Shown here: in pieces, positions 25,268 through 36,600 of the stretch
How the letters are laid out: the number at the start of each line of letters is the position of its first letter
Position numbering within the stretch: position 1 is the stretch's first letter
Origin: Dicaeum eximium
Lineage: Eukaryota > Chordata > Aves > Passeriformes > Dicaeidae
DNA: 64,000 bases
Direction of reading: 5' to 3'
Assembly (NCBI GenBank): GCA_013396995.1
Contig: VWZP01004506.1
Coordinates: 3,812,459-3,876,458 of the forward strand
The notes under the pieces: model-generated
Seen by the model: the letters and a program-made list of their open reading frames with translations, nothing else
Database searches by the model: none
What the model was told of the DNA's origin: nothing
Program-made: the position numbers and the translations under genes

Positions 25268-26188
25268 GTTGAGGGAAGTCACGGCAAACCTGGGGATAAC
25301 CAGCTGCATGACGAGCTGCAGGACAGAGGTGACCAGTCCAGCCAGGATGGCCCAGGTGAGTGGCAGCGGGAGCATGCTGTAGGTCGCAAAAAGTGTGAAA
25401 AGCACATAGCCAATGCCGTCCCCAAGGAGGCCACAGCCCAGTCCTGCCGCCAGGATTTGCGTGGCCATGGCCACCCAAGTGACCACACCACTGTACTGCA
25501 GGTAGGTGTATGAGGTCGTGTCCTTCCTGACCACCACTAAGGCACAGATCACCACCTCAATGCCAGTGAAGAAGCCCAAGAGAATGCCCTTAATGGGGTC
25601 CATGGGAGCAGAGGCCAGGGTCAAGTGGAGGAACAGTAGGGTCAGCTTGGTCAGCACGTCCAGGATGTTCATGACCACCTCAGATTTGCGCCGTTGACCC
25701 AAGAAGTAGCGCTGGTAAAGGCGCTCCAAGTCCCGAGACTTAAAGGAGTTGCGGAGAGTGGGGAAGATCACCCCGCGATATGTATAGCCCCAGTTGAGGA
25801 AGAAGTCGGAGTTGCTGGGGGCGCAGTCCAGGGGCAGAAAGCCCAAGTCTCCGCTGCTGCTTGTGCCCTCCGGGAAGACTTTGGTGCCTCCGTTGTTGTG
25901 GCGCTCGCTGCCCAAACTCCGTCCGGCCGACTGCCGCCGGAGGTGGTGGTGGTGGTGCGGGGGGTGCGGGTGGTGGTTCGGGCAGGTCTCGTCGGCGCTG
26001 AAGCCCTTGCCCCCGCCGCTGCTGCTGCCGCCGCTGCTGCTGCTGTGCTCCTGGATGAAGCGCTGCTCGGTGATGTGGCGCACGGCCGTCTGCCACAGCA
26101 GGCGCTGGGGTCTGCCGCTGCCGGGGGGAGTCCTGTTGATGGTGTAAAGTTCATCGCTGTCGCTCAAGCACCGCACCTCCGAGNNNAT
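25265..26188 (-). CDS. ADCY8: ADCY8 exon 1: N-terminus and first membrane helices of adenylyl cyclase 8 (partial gene)
   Basis: Adenylyl cyclase 8 is a plasma-membrane enzyme that makes cAMP from ATP and is stimulated by Ca2+/calmodulin, mainly in neurons. The exon gives 308 codons. They closely match the vertebrate protein, including RPQRLLWQTAVRHITEQRF (residues 26-44, the N-terminal calmodulin-binding helix), the stretch around residues 120-175 with CAPSNSDFFLN and FPTLRNSFKSRDLERLYQ, and five hydrophobic helices at about 177-194, 201-220, 233-254, 258-278 and 279-300. Between residues 48 and 112 lies a poorly conserved linker rich in Ser, Gly and His. The exon ends after Ser-Leu-Asn-Gln, where similarity stops exactly at a CAG|GTACCG donor, phase 0. 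The cytosolic catalytic domains are encoded by later exons outside the window, to the left. The start is read as ATN NNC TCG GAG because three Ns cover it. The human protein begins Met-Glu-Leu-Ser-Asp, so the gap probably hides the end of ATG and the next codons. The gene is certain; the first two residues are not. Confidence 0.97.
26184..26186. other. Assembly gap (NNN) on the ADCY8 start codon
   Basis: Three Ns replace the third base of the start codon and the first two bases of the next codon in ADCY8. Comparison with the family start (Met-Glu-Leu-Ser) suggests the real sequence is a few bases longer than three. The gap lies in extremely GC-rich sequence, where such gaps are common. Confidence 0.95.
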
Positions 26189-26296
26189 CCCGCGGAGCCC
26201 CGGCGGGCTCGGTGCGCGCCCTCCTCGGAGCGGTGCGCGGGGCTGAAACCGAGCCGCGGGTTCGGAGAGGAGGTGAAGGAGGGAGGAGCGGAGCAT
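26189..26296 (-). other. ADCY8: ADCY8 5' UTR segment with in-frame upstream ATG
   Basis: Upstream of the expected ADCY8 start, the same reading frame stays open for 36 codons to an ATG at 26296. A TAG stop lies directly before that ATG, in frame. The ATG has a poor initiation context (T at -3, C at +4). The expected start at 26188 has G at -3. The segment is GC-rich and Pro/Arg-rich when translated and does not resemble a known ADCY8 N-terminus. I read it as 5' UTR. An N-terminally extended isoform is possible only if the true length of the gap at 26184-26186 is a multiple of three. Confidence 0.6.
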
Positions 26297-26682
26297 CTAC
26301 GGGCGCAGCCCCGCTGCCCGGTGGGCGATCCTCGGCCCCATCAGGAGGCCGGAGGCACGGCGGGGTGGGGGCAGCCGCCTTGCAGAGCCGGTCACAGCGG
26401 GCAGCTCCTTTCTCCGGGAATCCCGGGGCTCCGCTCCGAGGTCTGGTGCCCGGGAGTTGCTGTAATTCCCGCGGCTGCGGTCAGCGGCAGCGCTGCGAGC
26501 TCGGGCAGGAGGGGAGAGGCGACCAGGTCTCGGGCATCCTCGGTCACGGCGCCAGAGCCGCCGGCCGGGGGCTGCCCGCCCGCTTTCCCCCGGCGGCGGG
26601 GCATGCCCCTGGCTCACAGGGCGCCTCTGCCCGGGGGGGACTCGGGGCTCCCATCCATCGCAGACGCTCGGCTTGCTTGGCA

Positions 26683-26775
26683 ACGGGAAAAAAAAAGGAG
26701 GGAAAAAAAGAAAGAAAGGAGGAGAAAAAAAAAATCACATCAAAACCCAAATCTAAAAAAAAAATCCAAGGAGCG
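26683..26775. repeat. A-rich purine tract in the ADCY8 promoter/5' UTR
   Basis: About 90 bases of A runs with G (gggaaaaaaaaagg, gaaagaaaggagg, several A8-A10 runs) interrupt the CpG island. On the gene's sense strand it is a T/C-rich tract about 500-590 bases upstream of the start codon. Confidence 0.9.
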
Positions 26776-28130
26776 GGGAATGAAAATCCCGCCCTAAACT
26801 CAGAGCTCTGGGAAGCCAAATGGGAGCATCGCAACTTCTCCGCGGGCCGGGGCAGGGAGTGCTCCGGCTCAGGGGCTTCGGCGGCAGGGAGGAGGAGGAG
26901 GAGGAGCAGGAGGAAGGGGCGAGGGCAAAGCAGGGAGCGCGGTGCCTGCGGGGCTGCGGGGAGCTGGCCGCGGATGCTGTCCCGGGAGCCGCGGGACGAG
27001 CACGGCGGAGCCGCCGCCGCCGCCGGAGTGGAGCTGCGGGCGGGCGGCCCGGGAGGAGGCAGAGCCCGCGGTCAGCTGATGCCCGCCACGTCGGCGGGGC
27101 TGCCAGCACCCCCCCGGCCCGGTTAAAGCAGCCGCAGCCGCGGCTCTGGGAGGCGGACAGCGGGCGGGGGGTGCCGCAAAGCGGGTCCCCGGGTCCCAGG
27201 GGGCTCCTGCAAGCGTCACTTTGGTTTCTCTGAGCTGCTCTTCTGTAGGTGCCCCGGAGCGTCCCGCCTTGCCTGACAGGTGCATCCATCCCCAGCGCTC
27301 AGTGAGAGCTGATGCTGCAGCCGGGCATCCCTCTGCCCCGCCACAGGGAGATCCTCAGGCCTTGCTTGGAGAGACCACACTTGCCCAGTGTGGGGGAGCC
27401 CTACGAACCCCTCCACCTCTGCCTGAGCAAGTTCAGACCCTCTCAGAAAGGTGATGTCCCTGCCAGGACTGCGGATCTGACCACCCTGTGCTGAGTGTTT
27501 GATGATGCTATCCTGACAGCACTTACATTAAAAACGCTGGAGAAATAACAGAAACTGTCCCATGCACAGAGCCTGGATATAAAGCCACTCTTCACTCCCC
27601 ATGCTGGCAGATGAAATTGTTCCTGCTCCTCTGCTTGTGGAGCCACTCTGTGCCAGCAAACACACATGTGGCTGCGTTGTGCATGGTGGCACAGCCTGGA
27701 GAGGAAGAGAGAGGTGTCTATCTTTATCTCTCCCGTTCCTCCTCTGCCCAAAGTAAACCTTGTTAAAGTGTCTGAGCCCTGTCCTGGGGGAAAGGCTGAA
27801 ACCTCCAGTTTTGGAGCTGAAGCCATGCTGCTGGAAGCAGCTGAAGCAGATACAGTCTACGCATTAGACTATGGCAAATTAAGGGAGAGGTGTTTTCTTT
27901 GTGTTTCAAAAGGCAAGAGTGATGCCTGCTGAACTCTTTGAGATAAATATGCAGCTGCCTTCTAACAGCATCAGTGTGGACAGAGGCCCTGCCTGGAAGG
28001 GAGCTGTGCTAGCCCACTAGGAGCTCTGGCTTTTTGGGTCTTGGGTGCTTAAAAATGACATGTGATGCTTGACTTCCAGTGGGTCTGAGCCTCCATGGAC
28101 ACCCCTCCAGATGTCATTGCTTAATTCACC

Positions 28131-28214
<84 letters not shown>

Positions 28215-28259
28215 CATTATTATCATTATTACTATTACTATTACTATTATTATTATTAT
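28131..28259. repeat. (ATT)n / (TAT)n trinucleotide microsatellite
   Basis: About 129 bp of nearly uninterrupted TAT repeats. There are TATCAT and ACT interruptions only at the right end (28213-28250). It produces spurious poly-Ile, poly-Leu and poly-Asn reading frames, which are not genes. Confidence 0.97.
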
Positions 28260-30339
28260 CAGAAAGACATAGAGATTTAGGAAGGATTTCACTGATTGTT
28301 TCTGTATTTACACAACAATAGATTTGGGAACTCCAGCCAAGTCTGTCCCATGTGTGAGGCAGTTTTAGTACAGCTATAAGCAGAGGACATTCTTGTTCTC
28401 CAGAGCCCAGATAAGGAAATAGTGGCATTTTTGTGAACAGAGATGGGTCTTTCCTGTGGTTCAGCATGACCCTACTAACCTGGAAAGGGTTAATACTGGT
28501 TTCACAATAGTAATAGAGACACATATCCTTGCTCCTAGACAAAGCCCATGGAAATCGTAGCATTACTTCAAGATGAAAATGATACTATAAGAGAAATCTT
28601 ATGCAAAAACTTATATATTTCTTTAATGAAAGAAATTGTATTTGTTAGTGCTATTACTCAGAGCACAGGAAGAAAGTATCATTCTCATTCAGATTGCTCA
28701 ACACAAATCATGATAAATAAAAGGAAAAGGAAACAAGTATATAATGCAGTTTAAGGAAGACACCCCAGTTCTCTGATGTTACTGTTTGCACTGAATCACA
28801 GTGCTGGCAGTTTCCTTTGCCTCATTGCAGAGTGAACTCTCATCATTTTTCCTGTGATAAAGGCTCTGTACCTCCTCAGGCAGTCTATTTTTATGCTTCT
28901 CCATCCTTATCATTTTCATATCTAACCTGAGCATTCCTTGCAGCATTCACTAAGCACATCACTTCTTGTCCTGTCCACCATGAACAGGGAGAACAGATTA
29001 TCCTGGCAGTAGTCTATACATACTTAATGAATGTCTCTTCTATCCACTCCCTATTCCCCTTCTCATTGCTTGGGCTAAATAACATGATTTCTGTCATTTT
29101 CACACACACACATACTCCCACCCCACCACGGGTCACATTTTCTAGATCTCTGATCTTTTTTTGTTTGTTCTTGATTATATACTCTTGTTTCATGATTTTA
29201 TTATCTTTCTTTCTTCCATCTCTGTGAAATTCATACAGCTCAACCTGGTTCTACTGTGGAAAGTTGTCTTATATCTAGGACTACATTTTATGATCTGCAC
29301 TCCTGTTTATACATCCTGGGACATATCTGTCATCCTCCCTTCACAGGCTTATCCAGCACTGATGACCTGCTGAAACTTTGCTCTCCTCAAGGCCTGGGCA
29401 GGTGTCACTTGCTCCATATGTGCATAACAGCCTACATGAAGTATCTTGCATTTGCCCTCACTGGAATGCATTGTTTTTTTCCACCCTGCATGCCAAATTT
29501 GAAATAGAACATGTTGAAAACTAAACCTGTCCTCCTCCATGCCAGCAGCCCTCCCCAGCTCCGTGCCATCTGTGTGTTTGGTGCCTCTCTGCTCAGTGGT
29601 GATGGCAAAGCAGTGCAGAGCCTTTAGGTAACAGCCAGTGCGCTCATTTCTTGCACCCATTTCTGAGTCAGTCACAGAAGTTCTGGGCACCTTTGTGGAG
29701 AGTTACCAAGAAGGGGAGAAGATCTGAGCATTGGCACCCACTGCAGCAATGCCCTGGGCTCTGCAGAGCAAGGAAGAAGCCTGACCACGCTGGGGAGCAG
29801 GAGAGGAGTGATCCTGCCAAAGCCCTGTTTGCCAGTGAAGGCTGGATGAGCTGGGGCTCCAACCAGGTAATTTCACACACATGCACAAAGTCCTGTAAGA
29901 CCCAAACTCAGCTGTCACTAGATTAATACTGTGCATTATTCAGTTTTTGCTGCTATTGGATTTCTTCTTCCTTTTTTTTTTTTTAATAGAGCTAAATGAC
30001 TTGGCAGTGTCACAAAATCACTAAAAGCCATTTAAAAATAATACTGTCACTAGAAGGCTTTTGAAGGATGAAAAATCAGGCAGAATTCATTCCTCTTCTG
30101 TCACCTGAAAGTTTATGTCACACTCCTCCTTCCCCCTCTCTACCCACAGCAGTAGCATTTATGTACAGTTTAATGTTATGATATTTAATCATGCAAATAA
30201 TGATCTCATTCATTTTAGTGGGACTATTTATGTCCTCAGGATTGCAAACCTGGCACCATGCTCTGCAAAGCTCTCTAGGGCTCTCCAGTAAAGACGGCTT
30301 CGTATCAAACACATTATGAAGGAACACTTGTGTTATTAT

Positions 30340-30381
30340 ACATCTTTTTTACTTAAATATACGTCTTTTTTACTTAAATAT
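30340..30381. repeat. Tandem duplication, 21 bp x 2
   Basis: The unit 'cttttttacttaaatat' preceded by 'acat' or 'acgt' occurs twice back to back with one difference, indicating a recent duplication. Confidence 0.93.
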
Positions 30382-30613
30382 TTGACAAAACAATTTAAGA
30401 AAGGAAAAGCAAACAATTGACAGAAAGCCACTGTATCTGAAATGTGAAACTTGAATCATGGTAGAAATGCCAGAATACGAGCAAATTAGCTGGGAGTTGT
30501 CTCCTTACATATTTGGTGGTTTGGGTTTTTGTTCCTATAACTCCTTCATTCTTTTTCTTTTTTTCCTCTTCTCCTTGGCAACAATTCAACAATTTAGATG
30601 CTCTAATACTACC

Positions 30614-30631
30614 AAAAAAAAAAAAAAAAAA
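30614..30631. repeat. Poly-A tract (18 bp)
   Basis: Uninterrupted A18 following 'actacc'. Nothing upstream suggests a retroposon. Confidence 0.95.
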
Positions 30632-33600
30632 GAACTTTTGGCACTGATTGAATCTTCTTTTAGAAACTCTGTCTATCACCTTCCTCAGATGAATGCATCT
30701 CTCAATATGAGGCCTGTACAAAAGCAAGCACAGGGCATAAGAGAATGGATTGAAAATTGTAACACTGATTAGTAAAAGCATTCAGACTAATTAATGAAAG
30801 CCATGGTAAAAGAAATGCAAGGCCTCATGGACTGAAACATCAGAGAGAAAGAGGATGAGGACACATAGCTTAGCACATAATGGAAACAATCAACATTTGC
30901 TGTGCTTTGCAGATAATTTTCTTTTCAGTATGGTAAAAATATCAGTGAAATATTTTAAAGTTTGTTAGCAATGAAGTTAATTATTGCATACCCCAGTGAT
31001 GCAAAAAAGCAGAGGGAAATAAATAAAAGGACCAGAAAAAAATTATGCCAGAGTATAAAGAGGCAGCAAGATATGAAAATTTTTTTGCTTCTCCATGTTG
31101 TGAAGCAGCAGTTCCCTCACATGCAAACAAATTTGTTATCTCTCCCTCCATTCACAGATACACATATCCACAAAAAAAGGTCAGGAGATGGTCTAAGCAT
31201 GAGGATTTTTTGAAGACAAATAAGGGATTTGAGATTAATAGTGCACCTTTTAACCAATGGTTGGAGCTGTGTTTTCCTCCTCTCTCTCCCAGGTCCACTC
31301 CTTCCTCACCCACCCAGCTATTGGTCCAGTTTTAAAAATGGATTAGCAGTTGTGACCACAGCAAATCTTCTACTCAAGGCTTTTTGGGCACTGCTGCTGA
31401 CCAGGAATAACTGGTTTGTACTAAAAAAAGCTGTCTGTATATATGGGCAATTGTAAAAGCAATAGAAATTTTTAGGTCTTAGAAGAAATCCACATTTTTA
31501 AGACAGTAAATTTAAGGTTTTCATTTTCAAATGTTTTTTTCAATTTTTTTTTTCTGTGGACAATAGTATGGTTGGGTGTTTCTGTTTTTAGGTTAGTTGG
31601 ATTTTGGTTTGGTTTTTCTTTCAGAGCCAGAGAAGAAACATTATGGAGCAAAGAAAAAAATAAAGACTAGAAAATACTGTTCTTCCTTGTTAGGAAAGGA
31701 AGGCCTTTATCCTAAGTCAGAATCAAGTGCAGTTTCAAGGACTTGGGAAAAAAACCCAAAAACCTCCCAAAACAAAACTGCTGACCTTCATGTTGCCCTC
31801 TGGACTGCCCAGAAGTTCCCCTCAGTTCTGTAGTTCTGTCACCCTTTCCCAACCAGGTTTTAGAGAACAGCTGTTTCTTGGCTCATCTCTCTCTCCTGGG
31901 CACACCATCACTCTCCTGTAATGCTGGTAAATCCCTGGAGCACCTGCACTGCTGAATGAATCATACTTTTTACAAAGCACTAGATGGTTCTTAATACTTT
32001 ATGGGCTTCCTTTGAAGGAGGGATATTTTTTTTTCCTTTTAATACAAAAGACCTTTGACTTACATGTTAATTGAAACAGAAGTTAAGATGAAATTAATAT
32101 CAAATTCACGTCTAAAGTATAATCTTTACAATGCACAGAAAACAATCCATATACAAACATTTTATTCTTTATTTTCTTGAAGTAGCAAGTGCTAGGAGTG
32201 ATAGCCTGATTAGTAAAACTACAACCAAAATTATTACTAGAAAGGAGACTTGAATTTAAGACATTAGAAAGAAACTAAAACCATAAAAAACACACATAAG
32301 GTTATTCTGTATAAATTTTTCAATTGAAAAAATAAATCTTGCCTTGTTTTAGAGGGTTTAACATTTAGATCTCAAAGTGTTTTTCTTGTTACAGGATGGA
32401 GATGTTTCCTGTGGATGTATACAATAAATCTAATTAGGCTTCAAATAGGGAAACATTATATTGTATGAGGTTTTAAATCCATCCAGATCAGTATCCTGCA
32501 GTTACTGCAGTATAAGACATATCCTAAGAGGAAATCCCCCTGTCAGCCACTTCAAAGTGGGGAAAGTCTGTTAGGGTTGTGTATGCATGTGCTAATGTGC
32601 ATGTATTAAACCTTGGAACAGGAACAAAACCTAGAAAGCTTCATATTTCCAAGGGAAAGGAAATTCCTTTTGTTTCTTCTCCTCCTTATTCTGTCTTGGG
32701 GAAAAGAATTCTGTTCAGTTTTTAAATAAAATATGAATCCAATTATTAGGCTTTTGGGAATTCCTTTCTTTGCATCCCTGTTTCACAAACCAGGGAAACC
32801 AGAAGCCCTGGGACTGTCACTTGGGTTTCCAGGCATATTGGGGTTCAAGGATGGTACAGCTACAAAAATGCAGGGAGTCTGGGCCAAAATATACTTTCAC
32901 CATGTCATCTTAGAACCAGTCTCCTGAGCTGAGTTCTCAAGCAGCTCTCTAATGAGTTGACAGGGTGTCAGGCAGGTTTTTGAAAGACAATGTTTTTGAA
33001 ACATTGCTCCATCAGATACTTTGCATGTGTGTGGACTCTCTTGCTGGCCTGTAGATAAACACAGGGTTTAATTCAACTGGGCTCCTAGGCAGTTCTTTTC
33101 CCTACACAACTCAATCTCCAATCTTCTTTATGAAAGTTTCTTTCACTAGGAAACAGAGAGTATGGAAAATAACACTTGAAGGGACTGGTTGTATGGCAGA
33201 GAGAGCACTGATGCCTGGTGTGCTGCTGTTAATAATGATTTATTTCAAACTGAGCTGCCACCATAGCTGAAGCATGTTAATCTGCTCGTTGCCAGTCAAG
33301 CTGGGGTGGTAGGTGTGCTTAGACAAAATGTTTAGGAGGAATCGTTGACTCATGGCAATCTTTAGTCATTCTCTGAAAAGATACAATTAATGTGTATGGG
33401 CTCAGCAGAGTACTTGTTTCTCCATTCCATTATCTTGTTTTTACATTCACTAACATCTTCCTTGGCATAGGGGGAGGATAATAGATTCATGATTGAGCTA
33501 TCTATTTGATATTGAATTCCTCTAAATCACCAAAACCTGTCATTTTCTAGTGTTGCAGGATTTGCTGTAGAAGATTAAATCTGATTTCCTTTTGATAGCA

Positions 33601-36600
33601 ATGGCAGGTTTTTTGTGAAGATAAAGATTTAAGAACAGTCTGTAGGTGGTCTACCCTACATGTGAGATTAATTTCATCTTCTCTTACATGACAAGAAAAG
33701 GCAATGGAAATCTTAAAGCCTGCATCTACTCTGCATTCAACATTGTGAGGCTACTTAGAGCCAAGAAGAAAATCTCTTTGCCAGGTAATACAGGGACCTA
33801 CAAAACATCCAAATATCTTTTCAAGGAAACAAGCACAGAGAATGCCTATGTCAACTGTAGGGCTCTAAATCCAAGCAAAGCAGTTCCATATGAAAATCAA
33901 GTTATACATAATGTGATTAATATTATTTACAATGGCTCCATCAATAACTTACACAGGGGATAGTTGTGGCTGCTCCCAGCTATATGAGGAAGTACACAAA
34001 ATTATTTCTTCTGTAATCATAATGGGAGACAAAATATCTCAAATTCCAGTGCTTTGTAAGAAGGAAATTCCATATTGCACTACATTCTGCTCTGTGTCTT
34101 TTTGGCATCTCTTTAATCAAGACATTTCCAGTGGGTGTTTCCAGCATACAGCAGCTCAGACATTTTGTTTTAGCAGTAGAGGAGCACTGAGGTACTGCTG
34201 CCTGCTGATCCCGTGTTACTCTAATACAGTTCACATCATAAAGTGAGAGATGCCTCTGAAATGAAAGCCCAGCGTGTTTGATTGCTCTAAGCTTTTGCAT
34301 ATTATTTTTTATTTTGAATTTGGTTTGTGACTACAACCTCGTTGCATAACTCTCCTGATAAATGTGTATTAGCAAAGAATTTCCAGTTCCAATGGTTTTG
34401 CCCAGGATGAGATGCACCACTCAGACATAGTGAAAAACCAGTGACCACCATGCTAAGCAATGGTCTTTATATACCATTGACTTCTTCTGAGATCTCTTCA
34501 GGAATTACGATGAGGAAATATTTAAGTATTTAGGATGAAAGACAGTATCTTTCATCATTTTCAGAAAAGCAGGAGGCTATCAAAATGGTGAAGCTTTAGT
34601 GCCACAAATTCAAGTTAGAAAATGGAGGCCTTTTACCCAATTTGAACTGAGAGTTATCCAATACTACTCCAATAGCAAATGTACTCCTGGTCATTCAGCT
34701 TCCATATTTTAGCCAGCTATATTCAGAAAGTCTTAACAAACATCCTGGTGGACCATTTTGTCTGTGTTCATAGATCGTTGACTCTTTTTAATTTCACTGT
34801 CACTGCATTATTTATGCTTTAAAATGTCTACCAGAGTTAAATGCCTGTGTGATGGAATACATGCTGCACTTACTAAGTATCAGGACAAGCAGTAGCACCT
34901 GTAGTTGAAGGGCATAACCAGATTTGAAAATAATATTGGCTAATTCAAGATACAGGCAAGAAAAACAAGGAAAAGAACGGAAGATGCAATTCACTAGGGG
35001 CAAGTGGAAGGCACTGCACATAAGCAGAAACAATGGGTTACAGTGGCACATGATGGGGAACAGCTGCTCAAATAGCAGTTCTGCAAGAAATGATCTGGGG
35101 GTTACTGAAATCGAGCCAACAATGCCAAGTTGTTGCAGGGAAAACAAACATTGCAGTGCATAAGCAGAAAGGTATTTTTGCAGAGTAATCTTTTCCACTC
35201 TGCCCAATACTGTAAGGTCATAGCTGAGTACTGCAAGGGACAGAGACTGTCTGGGGGATGGGTACAGGGGACACTCCCCTGCTGGGGCTGTGCAGCCTCA
35301 TCCCAGGTCATCAGGTACTTCTGTGGGGACAGAGATGCACTGAGGCTGGGACATCAGTCAGGAGACCTGAGGACTGGCATCCTATGACCTTGTTGGGGAA
35401 GGGACTGATGTCCCTGAGATGGGCTGGGATAGGATCCTGAGTCATGGACAGAGGTTAGAGAGGCCCTGGGAGAAGTGCATCAAAGCCAATAAAGAGCTGA
35501 TGATGGCTTTGATGGATGGGCACCAGTTCTGGGACATGCATGTCAAGAAATACTGGATCTTCCAGAAACAGTTATGAGAGACATTGATCTGAGATGCAGG
35601 AAATGTAAGCAGAAGGAAAGTTTGAAAGAAACACTTGTTTGGCTGTTTTAAGGTGCTACCTTCAAATGTCATCTCCTAAAAATATTAAAGAACACTATTA
35701 TAACAATAGTAAGGAAGCAAAGCAACACAAAGCAAGTATTAATGTTTTATAACTGTAGAGGATATTGCTATTTAGGTATTTCTAGCTGACTGATGTGTAT
35801 TTCACTAAAGAAAGAAGGCATTCAAACTGCATTAGTGATTTTCTGAAGAGTGTGGTGGATGTTACTTAGATGTGATGACACTTGTCATCACCATATGTAA
35901 ACTTTATTTATAATGTATTCTTGACTCATTTTCACATTTGCATTTCAAAACTTCATTTATTCTCTGTTAATTTAAATTGTACATATAGCGCGTGGGGGGG
36001 ACAAGTTAATTTCCTTTTAAAGAAACATCAGCTTCTAGCAGCTCAATTTCAACTATTTCTGCAGAAAAAGGAGGAATTTTATCATTGATGGGCTCTCAAC
36101 AGTTGAAATGTAGCTATTCACCTTTCTTTATTTCAATAGCTCAGAGTCATAGGCGATGTACATTTGCTGTCATAAGGCTTTGTATTTTTGCAGACCTCAG
36201 TATTTTGTATGAAGTGTACATACAAGGCCATTTTCTCATCTCATTGAAACTCTCTTGACTCAGTAAAGAGAGAAGCTGGCAGAAATTCAACCACTTCTCT
36301 CCAGTTCTGCTTGGCATAAGGCCAGACCCAATATAGTCACCCATCCCTGCCTGGAAGGAATTTAATACCCAGAAAGCAGAATTCAGCCTTCAGGGTGCAG
36401 TGTAAGTCTCAATGTATTTTCTTGCTGTATCTTAGAGCAGAAAAAATGACCATTGAGCTGGAACCTCTTTTCACAGCCTTTCATTTGCTGCAGTGGCTTC
36501 TCAGGAATGGCAGAACAAAGCTGTTGTTGAATGGCAATATTGAATCCTTTTGCTCTTGTGAACTGAGCTCCACTCACACCTGTTCTGGTTTTCTCAGTAA

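Larger units (their letters stand above)
26189..27260 (-). promoter_or_regulatory. ADCY8: ADCY8 promoter / 5' UTR CpG island
   Basis: A CpG-dense block of about 1 kb lies immediately 5' of the ADCY8 coding start, as expected for a TATA-less CpG-island promoter; I see no TATA box. Visible motifs are a GC box (GGGCGGGG at 27162-27169), an E-box palindrome TCAGCTGA (27072-27079), a CRE half-site (TGACG on the minus strand, 27218-27214), a (CCG)n run (27009-27025) and a (GGA)n run (about 26886-26905). The CRE half-site is of interest because mammalian Adcy8 promoters are described as CREB-responsive. The island is interrupted by an A-rich/purine tract (26683-26775). The transcription start cannot be placed from sequence alone. 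Confidence 0.75.

Noticed and set aside
25694..26797. Long plus-strand open frames across the ADCY8 exon and promoter (367, 304 and 137 codons)
   Set aside because: They are antisense to the conserved ADCY8 coding exon or lie in the CpG island. Their open state follows from GC-rich composition, and the translations are low-complexity Ala/Arg/Gly text.
28017..28563. Poly-Ile, poly-Leu and poly-Asn reading frames
   Set aside because: They are direct translations of the (ATT)n microsatellite.
29350..29660. Possible old CR1 (cttgcatttgccctcactgg; ctccgtgccatctgtgtg)
   Set aside because: Only two short blocks resemble CR1 and they are separated by unlike sequence.
35220..35560. GC-moderate patch suggestive of a retroposed gene (caaagccaataaagagctg, atgggcaccagttctggg)
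   Set aside because: Stops occur in every frame and no family match comes to mind, so it is left as unexplained non-coding sequence.
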